Positions 11,459 through 21,300 of a stretch of DNA of 64,000 bases are shown piece by piece (positions within the stretch are counted from its first letter, which is position 1; every line of letters begins with the position of its first letter). The notes under the pieces were generated by a model, which was not told the DNA's origin, did not search any database, and worked only from the letters and a program-made list of their open reading frames with translations. The stretch comes from Fusarium oxysporum f. sp. lycopersici 4287 (Eukaryota > Ascomycota > Sordariomycetes > Hypocreales > Nectriaceae). Position numbers and translations under genes: made by a program. The stretch covers positions 4,987,870 to 5,051,869 of the forward strand of contig NC_030986.1 of assembly GCF_000149955.1 (NCBI RefSeq). The letters run 5' to 3'.

Positions 11459-12146
11459 TTTCTTGTCTCCCCTAGAGAGTATCTCATACTACGATTAGAG
11501 GAGAAAAGGTTGGCTGATAGGGATAGAAGAAAGATAAAGTGAACCATCAGTATAACCGATTTTGACATTCTCCATATTCAGACACCTCCACCAACAACCT
11601 TTCTCCATCATAAACAGGGTCTTTTCATTTGGCCTTCCGACGTGGTATGCATCAGTTTACAGGCATGACCTGATAGGACACAGTGTAATACTTTTGAGGC
11701 ACGCCTTTGTCTCAATGAAGCACAACCGTGTAAGTGACAGGCCATCAATGCAACCCCACCGCGGGGTACCAAACATGGAGAAAGAAAATGGTATCTCACG
11801 AGGCTTCCGAGTCCAACTCTAGGATCATGATAGAGACAAGTAAGTATTGGAATCCACATTTTTCAACGAAGCCTTGTATAGTCGTCGAATAAGAAATAAA
11901 AGACACAATTTCCGTGCCCAAGTCCGCAAAGGCGCAGTACCAATCCTTAAACTTCTAAATCCGATTATCATGCACGTTCTTGGGGTTCCAACCTTGAGTG
12001 CTCCGATCTCGGCGGTAGCTCCGGCACAGTAGGCAGTGTTCATGATTATTCCAATGTAAGCAATCCAGGTATAAAGAGGCAGTAAATCCTCTTGTTTTAT
12101 TCTCTTGGATTCATTCATCCAATCCACATACTTTCCAATCGCAACG

Positions 12147-13121
12147 ATGGCCGAACAGAAAGATAGATGGTCTACCAACGTGCGTATGCTTTGTCGTTGA
12201 GGGAGCTTCACACTTACACCAAATCCAGGCTTATCAGCACTCAGCTTCTTTTGTCCCTAAGCTGGCAACAAAAGTTGTTCAATGGCTTGATTTACAGAAA
12301 GACGATGTCCTTCTTGATATCGGATGTGGAGGTATGTACTTGAGTCCTAAGTTGGACCACAGACCTGAGACTAATCGTCTAGATGGCATCTTGAATGCCG
12401 AGTTCGCAAAGATCTTGGCACAGGGAAGCGGCTCAATGCATGGCGTTGATAGCTCAGCTTCCATGATTGAAGCTGCCAGAGAACTGTGCAAAGATTCTCA
12501 GAACTCTACCTTTGATGGTAAGCCAACCAACCTAATTGCTCATCCTTGATTTATTGACCATTTGTAGTCCTGGACGCTACGCAGCTCGTCTCCAAGCCAG
12601 AATTACAAAAAGGAGCTTTCACCAAGGTTTTCTCCAATGCAGCCATGCACTGGATTCTCCGCCCAGAAGATACTCGTGCTCAGTTCTTCAAGGGTGTTTA
12701 CGCTTCACTGGCCCCTGGTGGTTCATTCGTCTTCGAGATGGGCGGTTTCGGCAACGTTTCTGAAATGCGAACTGCTGCTCTTAGTGCTGTAGGCCGCCGC
12801 ATCGGTATGAAAGCCGCCCTTGCAGCTGATCCATGGTTCTTCCCTGACGAAGCTTGGGTCACAAAGGCGCTGCAAGACGCAGGCTTCGTTGTTGAACGGG
12901 CAGAGCGGGAATGGCGGCCAACACCAGCTGACAAAGGCGGTGTTGAGGGCTGGATTAGACTCATGGCAAGTCAGTTCTTAGATGCTATTTCAGATGAGAA
13001 GGAGAGGGAGGAAGCTGTGCAGGAATGCGTGGGGGTGCTGAGGGAGGTCTGTCGTAATCCTTCTGGTGGGGAGACAATATCTTATGTGAGGCTCAGAGGC
13101 GTAGCCAGGAAGCCTGAATAG
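12147..13121 (+). CDS. SAM-dependent methyltransferase, trans-aconitate 2-methyltransferase type
   Basis: Four exons: 12147-12179, 12229-12331, 12383-12517 and 12568-13121, 274 aa. Joining them restores MAEQKDRWSTNAYQHSASFV, a typical N-terminus of this class I methyltransferase group. Motif I, LDIGCGDG, lies near residues 40-47 and is split by intron 2. GVDSSASMIEAAR is the acidic loop that contacts the SAM ribose. SNAAMHWI and LAPGGSFVFEMGG are motifs common to the Tam/UbiE-like group. The substrate cannot be read from sequence. Trans-aconitate or another small carboxylic acid is the family precedent, but many fungal members are uncharacterised. Introns are 49-51 nt. Confidence 0.85.
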
Positions 13122-13223
13122 TTGTGATTCATGAGCCACAGCTGATAGTAACTGTAGCATGGGGAAACGTCAAATAGAAAAGCCTCTGCATCTTGACAGA
13201 AACCTTGTTAGTGGTATTAAAAG

Positions 13224-13241
13224 TACACCGATATCGGTGTA
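13224..13241. promoter_or_regulatory. Perfect 18-bp palindrome with CCG-N4-CGG core
   Basis: TACACCGATATCGGTGTA is its own reverse complement. The centre has CCG and CGG triplets spaced by four bases, the kind of inverted half-site pair bound by Zn(II)2Cys6 dimers. It lies 25 bp before the ATG at 13266 and 370 bp before the Wss1-like start. A regulatory role is inferred only from form and position. Confidence 0.4.
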
Positions 13242-13265
13242 TCATTGTGAGGAACTTCTAGAACC

Positions 13266-13421
13266 ATGTCCGGCCGTAAGAATGTAAGTGGTGGTGATTA
13301 GTCAGTCACGTCACTGAAGCTCGGAAATTTCTAGGCGACTTGCGTCAGTGTATGTAACTGCGAATTGTTCAAGTGTCATACAATCACTTGCCCCAGGGGC
13401 AATAGAGCCCAAGGCACCTAA
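13266..13421 (+). CDS. Doubtful spliced mini-ORF, 34 aa, Cys-rich
   Basis: The ATG at 13266 opens a six-codon exon (MSGRKN) ending at a strong GTAAGT donor at 13284. A TTTCTAG acceptor ends at 13334. The second exon, 13335-13421, stays open and would give a 34-aa product with five Cys, in the order CVSVCNCELFKC then a later C. The size and Cys content recall small fungal metallothioneins, but the spacing does not match the classic CxC pattern, so I do not name it. A 51-nt intron fits this genome. Chance remains quite possible. Confidence 0.25.
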
Positions 13422-13610
13422 ACTTTACGTGGCCTATTGACCTCCAGCAGTTCCTCCAAAATATTTACTTCCTGAATATGATGAATCCTTTTGTATTACA
13501 CCAAGGTTGCATTCTAGATGATGCCTAGCTCATGAAGACATTTCTTCTATCACACTGAAACACCTGCATCGATCGTGAAACAGCTTACCCTACAAAGGCA
13601 CGACATCATC

Positions 13611-14886
13611 ATGCCCGAACACGATGCGCTCGTGTTGTCGTATAGCCACTTGGCCAAGCTTCCCAGAGCAAACGATGCCCTGCAGACCTTGAAGAAAGTA
13701 GCTTCCCTTGTGAAGCCTATAATGCGAGCGCGCAACTGGAAAGTCCGAGAGTTGGCCGAGTTCTATCCTGAACAACATAATCTTTTAGGTAGGTCCCAGA
13801 TGAGCTTCTCCAGGTCATCTACCGTATTAAATGTAGTTCATAGGTCTCAATATCAACCGAGGAGCCAAGATATGTCTTCGTTTGCGACATGCCGGAGATA
13901 AGAACCAGTTTATGCCCATCGAAAGTGTTGTTGATACAATGCTACACGAGTTGTCACACATAGTCCATGGCCCTCACGATGCCAAGTTTCATGCTCTTTG
14001 GGATCAACTCAGAGATGAGCACGAGGGTCTGGTTCTTAAAGGCTACACTGGAGAAGGCTTCCTTTCAGAGGGGCGGCGTCTTGGAGGCTCAAGAATACCG
14101 CCTCTTGAAGCTCGTCGAGTGGCACGAGAGGCTGCAGAGAAGCGACGAGCTCGTCCCGGTACTGGATCAGGCAAACGTCTAGGGGGCTCTGCTCCTCGGC
14201 CAGGTGAAGATATTCGGAGAGTAATTGCGGATGCTGCCGAACGGCGGAGCAGGATCCTCAGGGGTTGTGGCACAGATAACCTCAGCGAAACTCAAATTCG
14301 CAACATTTCAGACAATGCCACAAAGAACGGTTTTCGAACACAGGCCGAAGAAGACGAGGCTAACGATGCAGCCATAGCTCAAGCCCTGTGGGAACTAGTG
14401 CAGGAAGACAAATCTGTCGAATACGGCAACTCTTACATCGCTCCCACGGCAGACAATCCAACTGGAAATGGAGGCGGATCAGTAATCCCGCATAGGGGAC
14501 CTGGTGGTAGTTCGGAGAGGTCTAGAGAGTCTCCAGGCTGGACATGCAGCGCTTGTACTCTGCACAATCCTGCCAACTATCTCTGTTGTGACGCTTGTGG
14601 GATGGAGCGGTCCGAGATGAGTCCAAGGACACAACAGGTTAAGAGCAACCGCCGATCCAGATCGCCAGTATCGCAACCTGCTGTTATTGACTTGACGACT
14701 TCGAGTCCGCCACGAGATCGGCAGAAGTCTGCTACAACATCGCGGCATTCAAGACCAAGAGTCACAGGTCAAGAAGCTGCGTCGTCGGGATCGCAGATAT
14801 GGGAATGTAGTTTTTGTGGGACGGTGATGGAAAAAAAGTGGTGGACATGTTCGACATGTGGAAAAATCAAGGACAATTCACGATAG
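13611..14886 (+). CDS. WSS1: Wss1-like DNA-protein-crosslink metalloprotease (WLM domain)
   Basis: Exons 13611-13788 and 13844-14886, 406 aa. The WLM domain holds the zinc-protease motif HELSHIVHGPH at residues 94-104, with His94, His98 and His104 as metal ligands and Glu95 as catalytic base. Near residues 292-315 is a RanBP2-type zinc finger with four Cys (WTCSACTLHN, CCDAC). VIDLT at about 340 is a SUMO-interacting motif. A second four-Cys ribbon, CSFC then CSTC, ends the protein. Wss1/SPRTN proteases cut proteins crosslinked to DNA and act with SUMO and Cdc48. A nuclear role is inferred. The ATG at 13611 is the first in frame, and upstream in-frame sequence has only GTG. Confidence 0.9.
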
Positions 14887-16373
14887 TTAGTTTGAGAATT
14901 GCATTGCTGTTGGTCAACGATACGAACTGGAGCGAATCAATGCCTTGAACCCTTGTTTCTCGTGTCTTGGTTGTCGATCAACAATGACTTCATCGACGCT
15001 GGGTCTTGGTCTTAAGGATTAAGTCTGCGACAGTCTCAAGCTATCAAGTGCGGGTTTTTTTTTTTTCTGGAGCAAGGCCAAGACGCAGGGGCCAAGTTAA
15101 CCAAGATCGTATTGAGATTCCCAAGAGAAAATAAGATGATATTAATGAGACTTTGCAGGATCCGGAAAGGCGCCGATTGGAACTGGAGATGATCTGCAAG
15201 GCGGGCTCGGACGCCATCGGAGCTTGTAACAATTAGACCCTAGCAGAAACCGGGCGGGTTGGGACAGAGGCTTTCGGGTGAAACAACAAAAGATGGAGGA
15301 AAAAGAAGTGCTTACGCTTAAAGCGGCTGATGAGGAACAGCCAAGCCAAAAGGTGCAGCAATACCTGTTAGGTAATCTGCATGAAGATGCTATAGGATGC
15401 ATCTGTGAGATGCCTTTGCGGTTCCAGCTTGGATTTAGTTGGCATGCCAAGAGATTGATGTGTTTGCATCCTCCTGCGTGAATGGAAGTTGGTGATTTGA
15501 AATGCGAATGTGCAAATGACACCTGAGTTTTTCATGCTGGAACCAGTTCTGGACTTGGCCATAAGGTCTAGATGCCGATAGACTCAAGGCCAGGCCACTC
15601 GATACAACCACAAATAGACGGCAGTATGCAGCTAATTGTCCGGAATGCATCTGTCGGAGGATAATTGTGCATTTCATCGTAACACAACCGCTTAGCTGCC
15701 AGCTGGCAGAGTAGATTCCAGCCCAGTTGCTAAAACAGGCACATTTGTTGTCCTCGAGGGCTAGCTGATGAAGGACAAGCAGTGAAACTTGATGAGCAAA
15801 CCCGTTGGAATCGGAACGACTCGGTTTTAGTCACCATCTTTGTGTCCCCAACATTGAAATGCAAAAAGTGAAAGTGTCTGCGTGGTGCCTGAAAGGCCGC
15901 AACACCTCATTCGTCGGTTCCCGCGATCTCCTGTGTCGTGCAGCACATCCATCCCTTGAAAGTGGGGAAACTCGCCCAAAGCCAGCATCAGCGTGGATGG
16001 AGATGCGAGTGCAACTGCAACCACATCAGGCGAGATAGTGTTGTACATACTGTAACAAAGCGTTGTGCGCCAGGGACCCATATTCCATAGTCAGATCAGT
16101 TGACAGCAAACATATTGACGAGGCGGTGATGCCTTGAAGGATCTAATGTTTTGAGTCTGATCCGAAATAGTCTCATTGGGTATCCGTAAGGTATTGATTG
16201 ATTGTGCCTAGATTATAGAATCTCTCTAGCGTTGAGGAGCTCCCGCTGTTGATGGTGGTCAGATAACAAACAATTCGTCCTGCGATAGGGTAGGTCTGCG
16301 AGAATGCAATGGATGGCTGTAAAGGAGGGTGTTCGTTAAACGCTATCTTGCAACGGTCAATTCAAAAATCCCC

Positions 16374-16391
16374 ATGATGATGATGATGATG
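16374..16391. repeat. (ATG)6 microsatellite
   Basis: Six perfect ATG units in the non-coding region before the histidine kinase gene. Not in any supported reading frame. Confidence 0.8.
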
Positions 16392-17421
16392 AGGGTCATG
16401 TATAAATTTCCAATATGGCCAATCTGAGGTAAGGATTTCAGAGCAGGAAGCCGATGTGGAAAGGTAACTCTCGTGGTTCCGCAGCCAAAGTTGGGCGGAT
16501 GACACGGATCAATAGACTTCCGTGGCCTTCAACTCTGGTCTGTTTCTGTTTCTGCCCTGTCTGTGGTTGCGGGGATCGAGGCTATCCATTCCCACGGGAT
16601 GGCCCTTGTTCTTACTGTAGATTAGGCCGCCTTATTCTTTTGCCTGAATTGGTCATCGGGCACATGTTTGAAGCTTGTTGATCGATGAAAGAAACGTGCT
16701 CGCATAGTATCGAACTCTGTGCGACCATGACCGCGATCGGCTTCGGTAAGGTTATCTTGTCCGATTCGGCCTCGTCTCTGCATAAGGCTGGGTTGGTCTT
16801 TGTATTCAGTTGGACTTGTACTTGTTGTACTGTCCAGTACTGTGCTTCCTTAACCTCGAGATGCAACAGACTAGCCGGGGGTCTCCCATGTTGGTGAGCA
16901 GGAGGAGCTCTATGTACTGACACGCCAGAGCTAAAGGGAGCTAGTTTACGATTCTGGGCTCTCTTAGAAGTGATATTCGATTTTTGACATTGCGGCATCG
17001 GATCGCATGTCATTGTGTTTTCGAGGTTCTCAAGGAATCTTCGGCGATCGAGTCTGTGCCCATTTCGAGACAAGGTCTTTCGTTGAAGAACTGTTCACCG
17101 CAGAAATCAGGGCTTGCGACTGGAGCCATGCATGCCATGCCATTCTCATGCTCGATCGGCATTTCAAGAACAAGGGAGGGTGAAGTGGGCCCGGCTGTGG
17201 AGGCGATCCCGACCCTGGACAACGCCGCGGCGCTCTCTTAGGTGAGCAGCCGGCTTCAACCGCCCCACTCTACAGCACCTCTCAGTGGAGAGAATCCGCA
17301 CGCCTTGCCCCCAGACCCTCTGCGAGGCGCTGAGGGGACCTAAGCGACTACCAACAGGGCGTTAGACCCCCGTAAGAACCCTCCACTTTAAAGGTCGTGA
17401 GACCCCGCCCGCTTGTCCGCC

Positions 17422-17437
17422 GCTCGCTCGCTCGCTC
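17422..17437. repeat. (GCTC)4 tetranucleotide run
   Basis: Four perfect GCTC units in a CG-rich block about 880 bp before the histidine kinase ATG, in the presumed promoter or leader. Confidence 0.75.
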
Positions 17438-18045
17438 ATTGTGTTGGTGGTGGTACCAGCTCTTGCCTATCCTATCACGTACCCCGGCACCACGAGGAAG
17501 CTGACGGGAGGTGTGTCAATTCAGGGTCCTTCCTGTCCTTGGGCGTCGACTTCCTTCGCGGCTTGGAGTGAAAATCAATACCTATTCCTTTCAACGCTGT
17601 TGCACAAGAAAAACCTTGAATATTTTATTTTCTCTTCCACTGCCTGTATCTTCTCCTACATCAACATCTGATTCAACCTTAACTTTTGTTGTAGAAGCCC
17701 GGTCTTCTCCACCTCAAGCCTGGGCTTCCAGCTCATCCTGCTAAAGCTGTCATCTCTGTTCCAGCTTTACGATTCACATTTCCATCTCAGTTGAGCTGTC
17801 TCGTTCGTCCACTGGCTTCCCGGTTCAGACACACCAAAAGGTGGTATATCACACTTGTTTACAGAGATATCAACTTCTCGTAACTCACCCAACAATAGCC
17901 TCCCTCCCGTTCCTGGCCCAAACGAGTAAACCGTCTTAACACGCCCTTCAAAGTCTAATCCCGTCTCCGTCGACGCCGTCCCAAGACAAGCTAGACTTGA
18001 GCCACGGATTGCCTGACCTTTACGGCACTTTTCCCTCTCTGCGCC

Positions 18046-18087
18046 ATGCCAATTCCCCGTCGCCGGTCACTTGTCGATTCGAAGTAG
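18046..18087 (+). promoter_or_regulatory. Upstream ORF of 13 codons in the histidine kinase leader
   Basis: ATG at 18046 opens 13 codons (MPIPRRRSLVDSK) followed by TAG. It lies 229 nt before the main start. It matters only if transcription begins upstream of it, which the sequence cannot show. Confidence 0.35.
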
Positions 18088-18292
18088 ATCAACTCCACTG
18101 ATTACTTTCTTTTGGACCTTGTCTCAAGGTCGAGACCGCCGACGCCCCGGCCATCGCTTCCTTCGCCTACGACCAGTGCATTCACAACTTGCAACTCTGA
18201 ATATTTACTCTCCCTTGTGATTTTGTCGTTCGACTCCTCATCCTTTGCTCATCGTTTAATACCCAACTCGCACGGAACGGCGTTCACTCTCC

Positions 18293-18319
18293 ATGACTTA
18301 TAACGAAGCACCGATATGA
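18293..18319 (+). promoter_or_regulatory. Upstream ORF whose stop overlaps the main ATG
   Basis: The ATG at 18293 opens an eight-codon frame (MTYNEAPI). Its TGA at 18317-18319 overlaps the histidine kinase ATG at 18316 in the tetranucleotide ATGA. This arrangement allows termination-reinitiation and could lower or condition expression of the kinase. Position is certain; effect is inferred. Confidence 0.5.
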
Positions 18320-21300
18320 GCCCTCCCGAACAACCTCGTGAGAGCAGCCAAACTCGAGCTATTAGGCCCGCAGCAGCTGTGCACGACACCGGCTTTCCCT
18401 TGCCTTGTTCCGAATCACATCAAAATCAAATCCAAGCTCCTGTTCCGACCACACTTGACAATGCGCGACCGAAAGCCACTTTCGACTTAGTGAATGATAT
18501 CAAGGGCCATGATGCCACCCCACGACCATTTGCCGGGGGACGTTTCCTCAGGGATTTGGGGGATGCTTCGCGCTCACCCTCGCAAAGCCCTTTTCGTCTA
18601 GCCATGCCTAGTATATCTCCTGGCCAGCTTGCATTCTCTGCCATGCAGTACTTGCCGGTACCAACCCTCGTTCTTAATAATCTCAAGACCGTTGTCCTGG
18701 CCAACGAAGCAATGGGCCGAATGTTAGGACTCATTACGGAAGATTCGGATGAAGAGGATACTGTGCCGACCATCGAAAGCCTTCGCGGCCAGACCTTGTC
18801 TCAAGTCGGTGTTGATATCCTCCAGGATGGACAGCCTGTATGGGCAACGTGGGACGCTTTCCTCGATTCTCAGGTGGATGAAATGGGCGTGCGAATTGCA
18901 GCAAGGGATCCACGGCGACCATCACAGTCTGGCGGCGATGAGACGCCAACCGCAAGCACGATGCCTCTCCCCGAGAGGGCACCAAGCCCACCCGCGCGTA
19001 AAACACAGGACTCCATAGTGGAAGTTGTTATCACCCGCAAAAATGGCACCAAGGCAGCGTTTGATGGCCGCTATAACCCTAAAGAGTCGGATTGTCAAGT
19101 ATATGCTAAGATGATTATTACAATATGGGAACTCGAAGATCATCAGACGTTCTTCACACTCACCTTTACCAGCACGGAATCCCCATCATCCACTCTTCAC
19201 AGCACGAAACGACCCATTGCGAGACCGAGCATCCTCGAGGCTGCCGAGCGCAAATCCATTGCCCACTCAAACCCTTCCTCGGTTGCGTCAAGTCGAGATT
19301 CGAATTCACCGTCATTTCACAGCCCAGGAATTGTCACCATGTCATCCAGCCCTTTCCCACCAATGGGCCCCCCTTCTGTCGCAACCCATTCAAGTACGCC
19401 TTCTCTTCTGCAAAAGATGCTGCTGATGAAAGACGCACTGCTCAACAATACCCAAATGCCCATTTTAGCAATGTGGAAAGATGGTAGTGTCACTTTTCCC
19501 AACACGGCTGCTCGGAAACTCTTTGAGAAAGAAGCCCCGCTCGATACATCTCTTAATGGCTTTGATCTCATGCGGTATTGGCACATTTACACTGAGGACT
19601 TCTCGGAGCGCTTTGCGGTTGAGGATATGCCTATTTGCAAGCTGCTCAAGACGGAGAAGCCCTTTAGTGGATTCCGTGTTGGCATGTATGATGAAAACAG
19701 AAATAAGCGGATTTACGATGTCCTTGGCGAGGCTATTCGGGATGATTCCACTGGCGAGTTTCTCGCTGGTGTAGTTACTGGACGGGACGTTACTGTTATG
19801 ACAGAAGAGATCACACAAATAAAAGAGCGGGATGAAGAGCGTTTCAAGCTCATTTGCGACACAATGCCTCAACTGGTATGGACGGCAACACCTGAAGGCA
19901 TGGTCGACTTCTGGAACACTCGGTTTTACACTTACACCGCGCTCACTCCAGAGAATAGTCTTGGCAAGTCATGGTGAACGCTTTTCACCCCGATGATCTT
20001 CCTGAAGCAAACCGGAGATGGCAACACTCGCTTGATACGGGCGATAGTTACGTGACGGGAATACCGTTGCCAGAGTAAAGATGGCAACTGGCGTTGGTAT
20101 CTCGGCCGGGCACTGCCTCAGCGTAATAAAGAAACCGGGGAAGTCGAGAAGTGGTTTGGTATGTGTTTTGATCGACTAAATTGAAGTTTCGGGTCTGACC
20201 ATCCGTTTCACAGGAACCTGTACCGATGTCCACGAAAGTATTCAAACTAAAATGAGCGCGAAACGCACACGGCAACAACTTCTTAGCGTCATTGCCCACT
20301 CTCATGTCACCATTTTCACGGTTGACCCGAATCGAAGGGTTACAATGCTCGAAGGCGCATTGATCTGGAACAACACTCACGAGGAGAACCATGATGGAAC
20401 GAGATGGTTCATTGGAGAGAACATGTATACTGTCTTCAATCGCTTGACAGCGCAACTGGCAGATGGAGAACGTCCTGAATTCCTTGAACCCATAGAGCTA
20501 CTGCTCGATGGAAAAGCTACCGAAGACGTAAAGGAACACGGCATTGGTAAGGATAGGCACCAAACTGGATCTCGACACGCTTTACTAACCTCAAGTAGAC
20601 GACCGTTGGTACCGAACTCGTTTCCTTCCCATGTTTGGCAAAAGGTCACAGGAAGGAGATGCCACAACCGACACGTATATCGAAGGGGTCATTGGCGTAA
20701 TCATGGACGTTACCGAACTGAGAGTCCGCGAGGAAGCCCTGGAGAAGCAGTCCAAAGAAAAGCGAAGGGCGATGGCGAATGAAGCAGCTGCCAAGGAGGC
20801 CAATAGACTGAAGAGTCAATTTCTCGCCAATATGTCTCACGAAATCCGAACGCCCATCACTGGTGTGTTAGGGATGGCCGAATTACTTAGCGGAATGCAG
20901 TTGGACGCGGAGCAACAAGAATATGTCGAAAACATTCAGAGCTCGGCAACATCTCTGTTAACCGTTATCAATGACATTCTAGACTTCTCGAAGGTGGAGT
21001 CTGGGCGGTTGGATATCGAAGAGGTACAATTCTCCTTGTCCCATATCGTCAAGGAAGTGGGGAGAATGCTTCAGTTTGCTGTTGAGCGAAAGAACCTTGA
21101 CTTTCAATCAGATATTGGAGATGGCATCGAAAACGATTTGGTGGTCATTGGTGACCCTGGACGTGTGCGACAGATCCTGACCAATCTTCTTACCAACAGC
21201 ATTAAATTCACCAATCAAGGATACGTCAGATTTTCAGTCACGGCAGAGAAAGAGACCTCAGAGTCTATCGAGGTTCGATTTACGGTTGAAGATTCGGGCA

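Larger units (their letters stand above)
10131..12146. other. Long intergenic region, possible gene relics
   Basis: About 2 kb with no confident gene. It holds a 69-codon plus-strand ORF at 10401-10610, a poly-T tract near 10957-10970, a short inverted repeat at 11437-11458, and an antisense open frame at 11825-12211 that reads like degraded membrane-protein sequence. Each is listed separately. Confidence 0.5.
13122..13610. other. Intergenic region with palindrome and possible small gene
   Basis: About 490 bp between the methyltransferase and the Wss1-like gene. It contains the perfect palindrome at 13224-13241 and the doubtful spliced mini-ORF from 13266, listed separately. Confidence 0.5.
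14887..18315. other. 3.4-kb region without a supported gene; promoter and leader of the histidine kinase
   Basis: No open frame here has recognisable domains. The longest, antisense 16612-17073, looks random. The last kilobase (17300-18315) is pyrimidine-rich, with a (GCTC)4 run at 17422-17437, and is probably promoter and a long 5' leader. An (ATG)6 microsatellite lies at 16374-16391. A T/TC run occurs near 15055-15067. Non-coding RNA cannot be judged from sequence alone. Confidence 0.5.

Noticed and set aside
16612..17073. 153-aa antisense ORF in the long gene-free region
   Set aside because: No domain, irregular composition and no supporting intron.
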